Positions 1 through 8,226 of a stretch of 64,000 nucleotides of DNA are shown piece by piece. Position numbers and translations under genes: made by a program. The stretch spans positions 35,578 through 99,577 of the forward strand of contig NZ_JANZYP010000029.1 in NCBI RefSeq assembly GCF_025506355.1, written 5' to 3'. The stretch comes from Sphaerisporangium corydalis (GTDB taxonomy: Bacteria > Actinomycetota > Actinomycetes > Streptosporangiales > Streptosporangiaceae). Under the pieces are notes generated by a model. That model ran no database searches. It had not been told where the DNA came from and worked only from the letters and a program-made list of their open reading frames with translations. Every line of letters begins with the position of its first letter. Positions within the stretch are counted from its first letter, which is position 1.

Positions 1-211
1 CGCTTCGTCCGCTGGATCCGGGCCGGAGTTCCTTGAGGTTGCGAATGGTTGAACCGCGGAGCGTATCGACCAAGGGTCGTCCCATGCCGGGGCCGTCCTC
101 CGCCAAGCGGTCCAAGGCTGCAGTGACCAGCGAGAGTGTCTGCCGATCGGACCTCCGAAGTCCATGCAGCCACTCGCGGACCTCGGGAACGATTTTTATC
201 TGCCAATGCAC
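1..211 (-). CDS. HigB/RelE-type toxin, N-terminal part (runs off left edge)
   Basis: The minus strand from a GTG at 211 reads without a stop to the window edge (70 codons). It has the HigB/RelE (phage Gp49-like) signature: a short beta strand (HWQIKIVPEV), a helix (REWLHGLRRSDRQTL), then LxxLAEDGPGMGRPLVDTL, and a strand reading IRNLKELRP. Members of this family are ribosome-dependent mRNA interferases of type II toxin-antitoxin pairs, often with the toxin gene first and an HTH antitoxin second; the antitoxin would lie outside this window to the left. The start is inferred: an in-frame TAA lies upstream and a good -10 box is only 3 nt before the GTG, so the mRNA may be leaderless or nearly so. 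Family call is fairly firm; C-terminal catalytic residues are not visible. Confidence 0.72.
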   Translation of the reverse strand, partial: MHWQIKIVPEVREWLHGLRRSDRQTLSLVTAALDRLAEDGPGMGRPLVDTLRGSTIRNLKELRPGSSGRS

Positions 212-214
212 GCC

Positions 215-243
215 AGTATAATAAGTTTCTTATCTTCCGCCAA
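215..243 (-). promoter_or_regulatory. sigma70-like promoter of the toxin gene
   Basis: On the minus strand TTGGCG (238-243) and TATACT (215-220) are separated by exactly 17 nt. The -10 box lies 3 nt before the GTG start, so transcription would begin at or just inside the start codon. Confidence 0.5.
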
Positions 244-400
244 GTGTGGGGACGGTAACTTTTCGTGGGTAGATTTTTACCGTGAGTTGCGGTGGTCGCA
301 AGGCTCCGAGCGTGAAGACGGTCTCGCTGAGTCTGGCCTGCCGAGATCAAGGTATGGACGGGCGGACCTGGGGCGAAGTTCGGGGGTCGAAGGGGGCGGA

Positions 401-440
401 GCCCACCTGGGAGATACTGCCCGAGCCTTGGGCGAGGACA
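401..440 (-). repeat. dispersed GC-rich repeat, copy R6 (minus orientation)
   Basis: The reverse complement contains a diverged form of the repeat family described at 61088-61471, with the recognisable pattern GTCCTCGCCC-AGGCTCGGGC followed by AGTATCTCCC. It lies in the stretch 212-460, which otherwise shows no coding signal, just beyond the stop of the toroid protein gene. Confidence 0.55.
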
Positions 441-460
441 TTGCCTTGGGCCAGGGGTGT

Positions 461-1546
461 TCACGCGTGGGTGGAGGTGTGGGAGCAGCCGCAGGTTTCG
501 GGGTTGGTGGCGGGGATGGTGTGGCGGCCGGCGTCGCGGAACAGGGAGGCGGCCGGGGTCGCGCCGGAGAGGGCGTCGGCGGCCAGGATGACGGCGGCGG
601 CGGTGTAGGCCGACTGCTCGTTCGGGAACCACTGCTCGTTGACGAACTGCCAGCCCGTCCAGTACGAGCCGTCGTCGTGCCGGAGGTGCTGCATGTCGCG
701 GAACAGCGCCAGCGCGCGGTCCCGGTCGCCGATCGCGTCAAGGGTGAGGGCCAGCTCGCAGGACTCCGCGCCGGTCACCCACGGCTGGTCGGACACGCAG
801 CGGATGCCGAGCCCGGACACCACGAAGGTGTCCCACTCCTCCTCCAGCCGCTCGATCGCCGCGGTCCCGCGCACCGCGCCGCCGAGGATCGGGTAGTACC
901 AGTCCATCGAGAACCGGCTCTTGTCGGCGAACGCCTCCGGGTGGGCGGCGAGCACGTGCCCGAGCCGGTCGGCGGCCAGTTCCCAGTCGGGTTGCGGGTC
1001 GCCCAGGTGCTCGCCGAGCAGGACCCCGCAGCGGAGCCCCTGGTAGACCGAGGAGCAGCCGGTCAGCAGGGCGTAGTCCGCGGGCAGGCCGGTGGCCGCG
1101 CGCTCCCAGACGATCTCACCGCGCGGGGTCTGCAGGCCGACGGCGAAGTCGAGGGCCTTCCTGACGACGGGCCACATCGCGCGGGCGAAGGCCGGGTCGC
1201 CGGTGACCAGCAGTTCGTGCCACACGCCCACGGCGACGTACGCGGCGTGGTTGCTCTCGCCGTTGCGCTCGGCGGGCTCGCCGCCCACGATCCGCATCGG
1301 CCACGCGCCGTCGTCCCGCTGGACCCGGGCCAGCCAGTCGTAACCCTTCCTGGCCTCGGCGGTGAGCCCGGCGACCGTCATGGCCATCAGGCATTCGACG
1401 TGGTTCCAGGCGTCGACGTGCCCCTCCGGCCAGGGCACCCCGCCGTCGGCCTCCTGGACGGCGGCGATGCTCCGCGCGGTCTGGACGACCTGCTCCGCTG
1501 TGATGATCCCGGGTACGGCCGGGACGGCCCGGCCGTGCGGGGTCAA
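461..1546 (-). CDS. alpha/alpha-toroid 'prenyltransferase-like' protein
   Basis: 361 residues from a TTG start that overlaps the stop of the methyltransferase gene (TTGA), indicating translational coupling. The sequence is built of helical-pair repeats with Trp/Asp/Gly-rich turns (QEADGGVPWPEGHVDAWNH, RDDGAWPMRI, DDGSYWTGWQFVNEQWFPNE), the (alpha/alpha)6 toroid pattern of squalene cyclase and prenyltransferase beta subunits. Databases usually label such proteins prenyltransferase, but no DxDD cyclase motif or protein-prenyltransferase zinc triad was recognised, so a catalytic role is unproven. It is last in a three-gene unit with a SAM methyltransferase and a GT4 glycosyltransferase, an arrangement I recall as common in actinomycetes, suggesting a role in making or trimming a glycoconjugate. 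Confidence 0.75.
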   Translation of the reverse strand: MTPHGRAVPAVPGIITAEQVVQTARSIAAVQEADGGVPWPEGHVDAWNHVECLMAMTVAGLTAEARKGYDWLARVQRDDGAWPMRIVGGEPAERNGESNHAAYVAVGVWHELLVTGDPAFARAMWPVVRKALDFAVGLQTPRGEIVWERAATGLPADYALLTGCSSVYQGLRCGVLLGEHLGDPQPDWELAADRLGHVLAAHPEAFADKSRFSMDWYYPILGGAVRGTAAIERLEEEWDTFVVSGLGIRCVSDQPWVTGAESCELALTLDAIGDRDRALALFRDMQHLRHDDGSYWTGWQFVNEQWFPNEQSAYTAAAVILAADALSGATPAASLFRDAGRHTIPATNPETCGCSHTSTHA

Positions 1547-2256
1547 GCGGGCTTCCGGACGTAGACGACCACGCTCTTTCCGATGAGAGGGTTGAGCACG
1601 GCCTCGGCGATCCGGGTGGCCGCGGGGCGCTTCATGATGTCCCAGACGAGCAGTTCGTGGTAGGCCTTGGCCAGCGGGTGGTCGTCGTCGTTCACGCCGA
1701 CCGCGCACTTGATCCACCAGTACGGGGAGTGCAGGCCGTGGGCGTGGTGGTGCGGGCCGATCTCCAGGCCGGTCGCCTTGAGTTTGGCCGTCAGCTCCGC
1801 CAGCGTGTAGATCCGGATGTGCCCGCCGGGGGCCGTGTGGTACGCCTCGGACAGCGCCCAGCAGATGCGTTCGGGCAGGAAGCTCGGCACGGTGATCGCG
1901 GCCCGGCCGCCCGGCTTGAGCACCCGGTGGATCTCGCGCATCGCCGCCATGTCGTCGGGAATGTGCTCCAGCACCTCCGCCGCGATCACCCGGTCGAACG
2001 AGGCGTCGGGGAACGGCATCGCGAGCGCGTCGCCGGTCACGGTGTCGGCGGTCGCCTCCGGGGGCACTTCGCCCGCCTTGTCCATGGCGGCGAACATGTT
2101 CGCGACGGTCTTCAGCTCGGCGGCGTCCTGGTCGAACGCCACGACGTCGGCGCCGCGCCGCAGCACCTCGAAGGCGTGGCGGCCACCGCCGCACCCGAGG
2201 TCGAGCACGCGTACACCGGGTCCGACCGGGAGCTTCCCGAAGTCGACGGTCAGCAC
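1543..2256 (-). CDS. class I SAM-dependent methyltransferase
   Basis: 237 residues, ATG start directly after the glycosyltransferase stop (2257). Motif I is clear at residues 17-25 (VLDLGCGGG followed by RHAFE), the acidic end of strand 2 is in VVAFDQD, motif II/III in DASFDRVIAAEVLEHIPDD, and a VLKPGGRAAITVP strand follows, as in UbiE/Methyltransf_11 proteins. The C-terminal third (HAHGLHSPYWWIKCAVG) is outside the core fold and may bind the acceptor. It sits between a GT4 glycosyltransferase and a toroid protein in one operon, so a sugar or glycolipid acceptor is likely; the substrate cannot be read from sequence. Confidence 0.9.
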   Translation of the reverse strand: MLTVDFGKLPVGPGVRVLDLGCGGGRHAFEVLRRGADVVAFDQDAAELKTVANMFAAMDKAGEVPPEATADTVTGDALAMPFPDASFDRVIAAEVLEHIPDDMAAMREIHRVLKPGGRAAITVPSFLPERICWALSEAYHTAPGGHIRIYTLAELTAKLKATGLEIGPHHHAHGLHSPYWWIKCAVGVNDDDHPLAKAYHELLVWDIMKRPAATRIAEAVLNPLIGKSVVVYVRKPA

Positions 2257-3591
2257 TTACCGCTCCCCTTTCGCCTTCGCGCGGGCCTCGATGGCCTCGC
2301 GGTACGCCTCGACGGTCCGCTTGGCGACGACGTGCCAGGTGTACCGCTCCATCACCCGCTCGTAGCCGGCCCGGCCGACCCGCTCCCGCTCCTCGGGGGA
2401 GTCGTGCAGCCTGCGCAGCACCGACGCCAGCTCCTCGGGGTCGCCCGGCGGGACCTGGACCGCCGCGTCGCCCACGACCTCGGGCAGCGCGCCCGTACGG
2501 CTGGCGACCAGCGGGGTGCCGCAGGCCATGTGCTCAACGGCGGGCAGCGAGAAGCCCTCGTACAGCGAGGGCACCACGGAGATCTCGGAGGTCGCGATCA
2601 GCTCGCCCAGCGCGTCGTCGGAGATGCCGTGCACGAAGCGGACGCGGTCGCCAAGGGCCAGTTCCTGGACCAGCTTCTCGGTGGGGCCGCCGGCGGTCGG
2701 CTTGCTCACGACGGTCAGGTTCACGTCGCGTTCGGTGGCGAGCTTGGCGACCGCGCGCAGCAGGGTCGCGACCCCTTTCATGGGGGAGTCGGCGCTCGCC
2801 ACGGCGACGATCGAGCCCTTGCGTTTGGGCAGGTGCGGGCGCGGGTGGAAGTACCGGGTGTCGACGCCCAGGGGGATGAGCCGCATGTTGTTCTGCGGGA
2901 CGTTGAAGTCGCGGTGGATGTCGGCGAGGCTGGACTCGCTCACCGTGAGGATCGGCTTCAGCCGGGGCGCGACGTGGCTCTGCATGCGGACGAAGCCGTA
3001 CCAGCGGCGCATCGAGAGCTGCTTGCGGAACGGCGCGGCCTTCAGCTCGATGCGGCGGTCGACGCTGATCGGGTGGTGGATGGTGCCGACGACGGGAAAG
3101 AGTTTCTGGATGCCGAGCAGGCCGTAGCCGAGCGTCTGGTTGTCCTGGACGACGTCGAAGTCGCCCTGGCGCTTCTTCAGCTCGCGCAGCGCACGCAGGC
3201 TGAAGGTCAGCGGCTCGGGGAACCCGGCCGTCCACATCGTGGCGACCTCCAGCACGTCGATCCAGTCGCGGTACTCCGACAGGCCGGGGGTGCGGAAGGG
3301 GTCCTCGTCGCGGTAGAGGTCGAGGCTCGGGATCTTGGTGAGGACGACGCCCTCGTCCAGCTCGGGGTACGGAGGGCCGGACAGCACCTCGACGTAGTGC
3401 CCGAGCGCGACGAGCTCGCGGCTGAGATGGCGCAGGTAGACGCCCTGGCCGCCGCAGGTGGGCTTGCTCCGGTACGACAGGAGGGCGATGCGCAGCGGGC
3501 CTTCGGGGGATCGTCCGTCCGGACCGGGCGTCACGGCGTCCTGGTCCCCTCCGCTGGCCTCGTGCTCCCGCGCGTCGTCTGGAACCTCCAC
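2257..3591 (-). CDS. GT4-family glycosyltransferase
   Basis: 444 residues from GTG at 3591, preceded by AAAAGGGG at 5 nt spacing; an ATG 54 nt upstream also exists but has no such site. Two Rossmann halves are visible: the N-terminal acceptor domain begins LRIALLSYRSKPTCGGQGVY (a GGxxxY/L loop), and the C-terminal donor domain holds the retaining GT-B signature around residue 340 (SLYEGFSLPAVEHMACG, the E-x7-E motif). Such enzymes transfer a sugar from a nucleotide donor to a lipid or polysaccharide acceptor at the cytoplasmic side of the membrane. First gene of a unit with the methyltransferase and toroid protein, and divergent from a GDP-mannose 4,6-dehydratase, so a GDP-6-deoxysugar donor is possible but unproven. 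Confidence 0.9.
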   Translation of the reverse strand: MEVPDDAREHEASGGDQDAVTPGPDGRSPEGPLRIALLSYRSKPTCGGQGVYLRHLSRELVALGHYVEVLSGPPYPELDEGVVLTKIPSLDLYRDEDPFRTPGLSEYRDWIDVLEVATMWTAGFPEPLTFSLRALRELKKRQGDFDVVQDNQTLGYGLLGIQKLFPVVGTIHHPISVDRRIELKAAPFRKQLSMRRWYGFVRMQSHVAPRLKPILTVSESSLADIHRDFNVPQNNMRLIPLGVDTRYFHPRPHLPKRKGSIVAVASADSPMKGVATLLRAVAKLATERDVNLTVVSKPTAGGPTEKLVQELALGDRVRFVHGISDDALGELIATSEISVVPSLYEGFSLPAVEHMACGTPLVASRTGALPEVVGDAAVQVPPGDPEELASVLRRLHDSPEERERVGRAGYERVMERYTWHVVAKRTVEAYREAIEARAKAKGER

Positions 3592-3672
3592 GGACACCCC
3601 TTTTCGTGAGCGGTGCTCCGGCAGCCGCCCGCATGGGGCACACACCGCGAAAGCCGATCTTAGCCGCGAACC

Positions 3673-3686
3673 CTACCATCTGGTAG
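3673..3686. promoter_or_regulatory. inverted repeat CTACCA-N2-TGGTAG
   Basis: A perfect 6-bp palindrome with 2-nt spacer, about 80 bp upstream of the glycosyltransferase start. This intergenic stretch (3592-3920) has no gene but holds two palindromes, this one and the KstR-type box at 3773. It is a candidate operator; no regulator is assigned. Confidence 0.35.
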
Positions 3687-3772
3687 TGGACTCATCTTTA
3701 ATATGGAATTGTGCCTCATATCACCCTCACGCATCGCGAACTGCGAAGTTAGGCCGACCGAGCGCCGCTCGG

Positions 3773-3786
3773 TAGAACGTGTTCTA
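3773..3786. promoter_or_regulatory. perfect KstR-type operator (TAGAACGTGTTCTA)
   Basis: Matches TNNAACNNGTTNNA at every fixed position and is symmetrical over 16 bp (GTAGAAC-GT-GTTCTAC, 3772-3787). It lies 134 bp upstream of the GDP-mannose dehydratase start and 181 bp upstream of the divergent glycosyltransferase start. The same consensus precedes the P450 and the thiolase in this window, and a KstR-like gene lies at 41542. Confidence 0.6.
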
Positions 3787-3920
3787 CGGTCTGGGCGCCC
3801 AGGATCATGGGCATCCCATAGCGCTTGCCGGGGCCCATGACGGTACATTCGCGTCTTACAGCTCAAAGTTTCGGACGAGGGCCACCCGAGCCGCCGAGTC
3901 CGAAGAACAAGGAGGACCCG

Positions 3921-4946
3921 TTGGCCAGGCGTGCGCTGATCACTGGCATCACCGGGCAGGACGGCTCCTACCTCGCCGAGCACCTGCTGGACCAGGGATA
4001 CGACGTCTGGGGGCTGGTGCGCGGGCAGGCCAATCCCCGCGTCTCGCGGGTGCGCAAGCTGCTGGGGGACGTCCAGCTCGTCCGGGGCGACCTTCTCGAC
4101 CAGGGCTCGCTGATCTCCGCTGTGGAACGTGTTCAGCCCGACGAGGTCTACAACCTGGGCGCCATCTCGTTCGTGCCCATGTCGTGGGAGCAGGCCGAGC
4201 TGACGGCCGAGGTGACGGGCATGGGCGTGCTGCGCATGCTGGAGGCGATCAGGGTCTGCTCGGGGATCACCGCCTCCCGGGGCTCGGGTCCGGGGCAGAT
4301 CCGGTTCTACCAGGCCTCCTCCTCGGAGATGTTCGGCCAGGTCCGCGAGACGCCGCAGAACGAGCGCACCCCGTTCCACCCCCGCTCGCCGTACGGCGTG
4401 GCCAAGGCGTACGGGCACTTCCTCACCCAGAACTACCGCGAGTCCTACGGGATGTTCGCCGTATCCGGGATCCTGTTCAACCACGAGTCGCCCCGGCGTG
4501 GCGCCGAGTTCGTCACCCGCAAGGTGACGCTGGGCGTCGCGAGGATCAAGCTGGGCCTGGCCACCGAGCTGCGGCTGGGCAACCTGGAGGCCCGGCGCGA
4601 CTGGGGCTACGCCGGCGACTACGTCAAGGCCATGTACCTGATGCTCCAGGCCGGGACCGCCGAGGACTTCGTCATCGGCACCGGCCGCACGCAGTCCGTC
4701 CGCGAGCTGGTCGTCGCCGCCTTCGAGGCCGCCGGGCTCGACTGGGAACGCCACGTCGTCGGCGACCAGGCCCTGCACCGGCCCGCCGAGGTGGACCTGC
4801 TGTGCGCCGACCCGAAGAAGGCGCGGGTCCAGCTCGGCTGGGAACCGTCGGTGCCCTTCGAGGAGCTCGTCGCGATGATGGTCGAGTCCGACATGCGCCT
4901 GCTGTCCAACGGCGACGACCTGGAGCAGGACTCCTCCTGGCCGTGA
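3921..4946 (+). CDS. gmd: GDP-mannose 4,6-dehydratase
   Basis: 341 residues from a TTG start with AAGGAGG 6 nt upstream; the longer in-frame extension lacks a ribosome site and family similarity. It is an extended short-chain dehydrogenase: the NADP-binding loop TGITGQDG is at residues 8-15, the SSSEMFG segment at 133-139 and the YxxxK pair at Tyr158/Lys162, all typical of Gmd. The enzyme converts GDP-D-mannose to GDP-4-keto-6-deoxy-D-mannose, the branch point to GDP-L-fucose, GDP-D-rhamnose and similar donors. No epimerase/reductase partner is in the window. It is divergent from the glycosyltransferase unit, with a KstR-type box between them. Confidence 0.93.
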   Translation: MARRALITGITGQDGSYLAEHLLDQGYDVWGLVRGQANPRVSRVRKLLGDVQLVRGDLLDQGSLISAVERVQPDEVYNLGAISFVPMSWEQAELTAEVTGMGVLRMLEAIRVCSGITASRGSGPGQIRFYQASSSEMFGQVRETPQNERTPFHPRSPYGVAKAYGHFLTQNYRESYGMFAVSGILFNHESPRRGAEFVTRKVTLGVARIKLGLATELRLGNLEARRDWGYAGDYVKAMYLMLQAGTAEDFVIGTGRTQSVRELVVAAFEAAGLDWERHVVGDQALHRPAEVDLLCADPKKARVQLGWEPSVPFEELVAMMVESDMRLLSNGDDLEQDSSWP

Positions 4947-4959
4947 CCCGGCCCTGCCC

Positions 4960-5037
4960 GGTTTTATGAGCGGCCGGGATCGTTCTGCCCGGCGGGAGTA
5001 CGGTCCGGTTTCGTGGGCGGCCGGAATTGTCCTGCCC
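4960..5037. repeat. two near-identical 31-bp direct repeats after gmd
   Basis: Copies at 4960-4990 and 5007-5037, both of the form GGTTT-nnTGnGCGGCCGG followed by nATnGTnCTGCCC, 47 bp apart. They fill the short space between the convergent gmd and multicopper oxidase genes. No stable terminator was identified. Confidence 0.5.
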
Positions 5038-5053
5038 CGCTTTGCGCGTGTGG

Positions 5054-7171
5054 TCAGCCGCCGTGGGCGCCGTGGAACGGCGTGGTGACGCCCTCGTAGG
5101 CGAGGTGCAGGGCCATGCCCAGGTCGGCGTGGGCCAGGTTGTGGCAGTGGTTCATCCACATCCCGGGGTTGCCGGCGCGGAAGGCCACCTCCCAGACCTC
5201 CCCGGGCCGCACGTCGAAGGTGTCCAGCCACAGGGGGCTGCCCGCCGGGCGGCGGCCGTCGCGGGACAGCACCAGGATCGTGTGCCCGTGCAGGTGCCAG
5301 GGGTGGGTGTCGCCGCCCCGGTTGACCACGGTGAAGCGGACGAGGTCGCCTTCGCGCACCATCTGGGTGGGGATGGAGGGGAACGCCCGGCCGTTGACCG
5401 TCTGCGCGTACAGCGGCCGGCCGCCGGTGAACGTCAGGCCCCGGTCGAGGACGAGGGTGAACCGGCGGTCGAAGCGGCTGCCCGCGTCGAACGGCGTGGC
5501 GGCGGGCGTGCCGTACGACAGCGGGTCGAACTCGGGCCACCCGGCGGTCTCACTGGGTGCGACCGGACTGCTGTCCGTGACGGGCGTGCCTTCTGGGACG
5601 GGGGCGTCGGTTGCAGTGGTGGGGGAGGTGCCGGTGGCGTCCGGGACGAGGTGGAGGCTCGCCGCGCGGCCGTCCACGATCAGCGCCGCCGGTCGCCGTG
5701 GCATCGGGAACACCAGGTCGTACCGGCCACCCGCGGGCAGCCGAAGCCGGGTCCGGCCCAGCTCACCGGGGCCGTGCAGGTCCCTGCCGTCGATCGCCGC
5801 CAGCCGGTACGTCGTGCCGGCGAGCGCGAACTGGTGCGGGGTGTCGTCGGTGTTGATCAGCCGCAGCCGCACGGGGGCGCCGGGCGGCACCCGCCGCTCG
5901 AACGGCCGGTCCTGGTCCCCGAGCGCGGTCACCCCGGCGAAGGTGTGCACCGGGAGCACGAGATCGGCTCCGGGTGGGACGTTGCCGGTGGCCGGTGGTT
6001 CGGTGGTGGCCGTTGGTTCGGTGGTGGGCGAGGCGAGGTCGGTGGTGGGTGGGACGTGGTCGGGGTCGGCGGCGCTCCCGTCGGCCGCCGTCCGGGGAGT
6101 GACGATGAGCGTCCCGTAGAGGCCCATCTTCACCCCACGGTCCGACACTTCGTGCGTGTGGTACCAGTACGTCCCCACCTGCGTGGCGCGGAAGCGGTAC
6201 ACGAACTCCCGGCCGGGCAGAACGGCCTCCTGGGTGAGACCGGGGACGCCGTCCTCGCCGGAGGCCACGTCGTAGCCGTGCCAGTGCAGGGTCACGCCCG
6301 CCGCGATGTCGGAGTTGCGGAGCCGTACCTCCACCAGGTCGCCCTCGGCGGCGGTGACCGGCGGGCCGGGGACCCGGCCGTCGAAGGTCCACGCTTCGAC
6401 ACGTCGCCCGGAGGAGAGAGTGATCGTCGCGGTCCGGGCGGTCAGGGTGTACCGGCGCACCGTGCCACCGGGCGCGGGCGTGACCGGCCCCCGCAGGTCG
6501 GTCACCGGCCGCCCCGGCCGATCGCTGGTGTCGACCGCCCTCATGCCGGCCGGACCCATGGCGCCCGGGTGGGTGCGGGCCATGCTCATGGGGCTGCCGG
6601 CGTCCGGGGGGCCGCCGCCGGTGTCGGTGGCCGGGGCGGGGACGAACGCGAGGCCGGCGCCGAGCAGGCCCGCCGCCAGCGTCGCGGCCGCCGCCGCCCG
6701 CAACCTCGGGGCGGGAGACGCGACGACCCGCCAGGTCACCAGCACGGCCACCCCGACCAGGGCCAGGGTGAGCAGCCCGGTGCTCAACGTCGCCGGATAC
6801 CCGACCAGGAGCGTGACCACCGGCCCTGCCGCCGCCGAGAACCCGGCTCCGAACAGCGGCACCACGACGACCGGCTTCGTGAGCGCGTCCGTCGTCAGGA
6901 GGCGGGGCGCGGCCAGGACGGTCGCCGCGAGCGCGGCCACGACCAGCAGTGGCACGGTGAGGGTGATCTTCTCCTGGACGAACCACCACCCGGAGAAGCC
7001 GAGCGCCACCGTCAGCCCCACCCGGGCCAGCGACGCCACCAGCGCGACGGCGAACAGGGCCGCCGCCACCCGGGCGCGCCGGGTGGCGGCGGTGGCGCCC
7101 GCGCCGAGCCACGCCAGGGCGGCGACGACCCCGGCGAGCAGGTCGAGCGCCGTCAGGCTCGCGACGGTCAT
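5054..7171 (-). CDS. multicopper oxidase with N-terminal membrane domain
   Basis: 705 residues; ATG overlaps the stop of the upstream gene (ATGA). Residues 1-180 form about six hydrophobic segments. The rest is a multicopper oxidase: LHWHG and YWYHTHE in the first cupredoxin domain, HPWHLHGH and HCHNLAHADLGM in the last, giving the ten-histidine/one-cysteine set of type 1, 2 and 3 copper ligands. An interdomain linker is Thr/Pro-rich (DLASPTTEPTATTEP). Such enzymes oxidise metals, phenols or other one-electron donors and reduce O2 to water; nitrite-reductase-like two-domain enzymes are an alternative, but the full ligand set and length favour an oxidase. The membrane anchor places the catalytic part outside the cell. 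It is coupled to the DUF6220-like gene; substrate unknown. Confidence 0.9.
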   Translation of the reverse strand: MTVASLTALDLLAGVVAALAWLGAGATAATRRARVAAALFAVALVASLARVGLTVALGFSGWWFVQEKITLTVPLLVVAALAATVLAAPRLLTTDALTKPVVVVPLFGAGFSAAAGPVVTLLVGYPATLSTGLLTLALVGVAVLVTWRVVASPAPRLRAAAAATLAAGLLGAGLAFVPAPATDTGGGPPDAGSPMSMARTHPGAMGPAGMRAVDTSDRPGRPVTDLRGPVTPAPGGTVRRYTLTARTATITLSSGRRVEAWTFDGRVPGPPVTAAEGDLVEVRLRNSDIAAGVTLHWHGYDVASGEDGVPGLTQEAVLPGREFVYRFRATQVGTYWYHTHEVSDRGVKMGLYGTLIVTPRTAADGSAADPDHVPPTTDLASPTTEPTATTEPPATGNVPPGADLVLPVHTFAGVTALGDQDRPFERRVPPGAPVRLRLINTDDTPHQFALAGTTYRLAAIDGRDLHGPGELGRTRLRLPAGGRYDLVFPMPRRPAALIVDGRAASLHLVPDATGTSPTTATDAPVPEGTPVTDSSPVAPSETAGWPEFDPLSYGTPAATPFDAGSRFDRRFTLVLDRGLTFTGGRPLYAQTVNGRAFPSIPTQMVREGDLVRFTVVNRGGDTHPWHLHGHTILVLSRDGRRPAGSPLWLDTFDVRPGEVWEVAFRAGNPGMWMNHCHNLAHADLGMALHLAYEGVTTPFHGAHGG

Positions 7172-7602
7172 CGCACGGGTGCGGTCTCGCCGGGGGCCGT
7201 CGCGCCGGCGAAAAGCCTGGCCTGGCGGAACACCATGGCGGAGACCCCCATGATGGCGAGTCCGTTGAGCGCGTGCAGGCCGAGGACGATCAGGCTCGGG
7301 GTCGTGGTGTTGCCTGCGCTGTCGTCCAGCGCGCCGCCCAGCACGATGATCAGCACCTGGACGATGACCAGGCCGAGCGGGGCGATGCTCATCCCGATCA
7401 ACCTGCCTGGTGCCTTCGCGATGGCGGCGGCGACGGTGGCGAGCACGGAGAGCAGCGGGATGATCATCATGCCGGTCATGCTGTGCAGCGCGAACGAGCC
7501 GTCCTCCTGTGGCTTGTCGAACGCGCCGACCGCCGCGAGGTAGAACTGCACGACCACGGAGAGCAGCAGAAGGCCGGCAAGGACGGCATAGGCCTTGCGC
7601 AC
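7168..7602 (-). CDS. small four-helix membrane protein (DUF6220-like)
   Basis: 144 residues with four hydrophobic segments (about 5-27, 43-65, 75-95, 104-124). A polar loop with FDKPQEDGSFALHSMTGMM and the histidines at about 40 and 109 recall DUF6220, whose members may bind haem between helices; that is a family impression only. It overlaps the multicopper oxidase by 4 nt, so the two are made together and may form one membrane redox unit. Two GGTACC sites 24 bp apart flank the ribosome-site region just upstream. Confidence 0.75.
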   Translation of the reverse strand: MRKAYAVLAGLLLLSVVVQFYLAAVGAFDKPQEDGSFALHSMTGMMIIPLLSVLATVAAAIAKAPGRLIGMSIAPLGLVIVQVLIIVLGGALDDSAGNTTTPSLIVLGLHALNGLAIMGVSAMVFRQARLFAGATAPGETAPVR

Positions 7603-7695
7603 GGGGTACCTCCATCGGTAGGGGGTGGTACCGCGATCGTGGCCGACACGACCTCGCCAGGTCGTCCGTCGAGCAGCGTCTTATCCGCTACGCCC

Positions 7696-7826
7696 CAGGG
7701 AGTACTTCCGCCCATCCCAGATACACAGGGAGTACTCCCGCCCTCCCACACCCTCGCCCCACCAACACGGATACCACCGCCCGCGCAGCTCGTACTTCCG
7801 CCCCCCACACTCGCCCCACCAACGCG
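7696..7826. repeat. degenerate direct repeats in a non-coding accessory stretch
   Basis: CAGGGAGTACTYCCGCCC occurs at 7696-7713 and 7726-7743. A longer unit (GTACTYCCGCCC, then CCCACA(CC)CTCGCCCCACC, then AACRCG) occurs at 7731-7770 and again at 7792-7826. A 21-nt segment here (CCGCCCGCGCAGCTCGTACT, 7778-7798) recurs near 14662. The stretch 7603-8539 holds no intact gene: these repeats, a coding-like fragment (7827-8015) and an integrase remnant. Confidence 0.55.
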
Positions 7827-8015
7827 AATGCCAAGGACATCCGCCCCGACCTGATCACCCCCACCGGCAATCGCAAAGGAAAAAGCCCGAGCCTGGCCAG
7901 CATCTACCGCGCGCTCGCCGAACACGCCAAGACGCAGGCCTACCCCGAAGCCGTCGACCAGGCCCACACCGAGTTCGCCACGCTCCCGACCCAGGACCTG
8001 ACACAAGCTCACCGC
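7827..8015 (+). pseudogene. unidentified coding-like fragment
   Basis: One frame shows strong C/G third-position bias and a natural-looking helical sequence (KSPSLASIYRALAEHAKTQ and QAHTEFATLPTQDL), but has no convincing start and joins repeat DNA upstream and unrelated sequence downstream. It is probably the remnant of a real gene that I do not recognise. Confidence 0.3.
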
Positions 8016-8049
8016 GGGTCGGCGATATGCGCCCGTTTTCCGGCGAGTA

Positions 8050-8226
8050 CTACGGCGTCCCCTTGACGCGGGCGCGGTCGTAGCCCAGGCGGGCGTGGCC
8101 GGTGTGCGGGCAGATGTCGGCGGCCGCGGGCCGGCGGGCCGGGGCGGGGCGGCGCATCGACAGGAACAGCGGGCCGCTGGTGCGCGAGGTCTCATCGGGC
8201 AGGCGCAGCAGCCGGGGGAGCAGGTG
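8050..8226 (-). pseudogene. tyrosine-integrase remnant (internal piece)
   Basis: The minus strand encodes LPRLLRLPDETSRTSGPLFL followed by SMRRPAPARRPAAADICPHT and GHARLGYDRAR, then runs into an unrelated stop. The pattern (GP-FL, RRP-PAR-PAA-DLCP-TG-ARL-Y-RA) matches the middle of actinobacterial phage-type integrases and parallels the better-preserved remnant at 11071-11472. Neither the catalytic C-terminal half nor the N-terminal arm-binding domain is present, so it is a dead fragment marking past insertion of an integrative element. Confidence 0.6.

Noticed and set aside
4123..4136. TGGAACGTGTTCAG inside gmd, one mismatch from the KstR consensus
   Set aside because: It lies inside coding sequence (Val-Glu-Arg-Val-Gln) and is explained by codon choice; the outer A is missing.
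7696..7826. Possible CRISPR array
   Set aside because: The repeats are few, unequal in spacing and part of a degenerate duplication; no Cas gene is present anywhere in the window.
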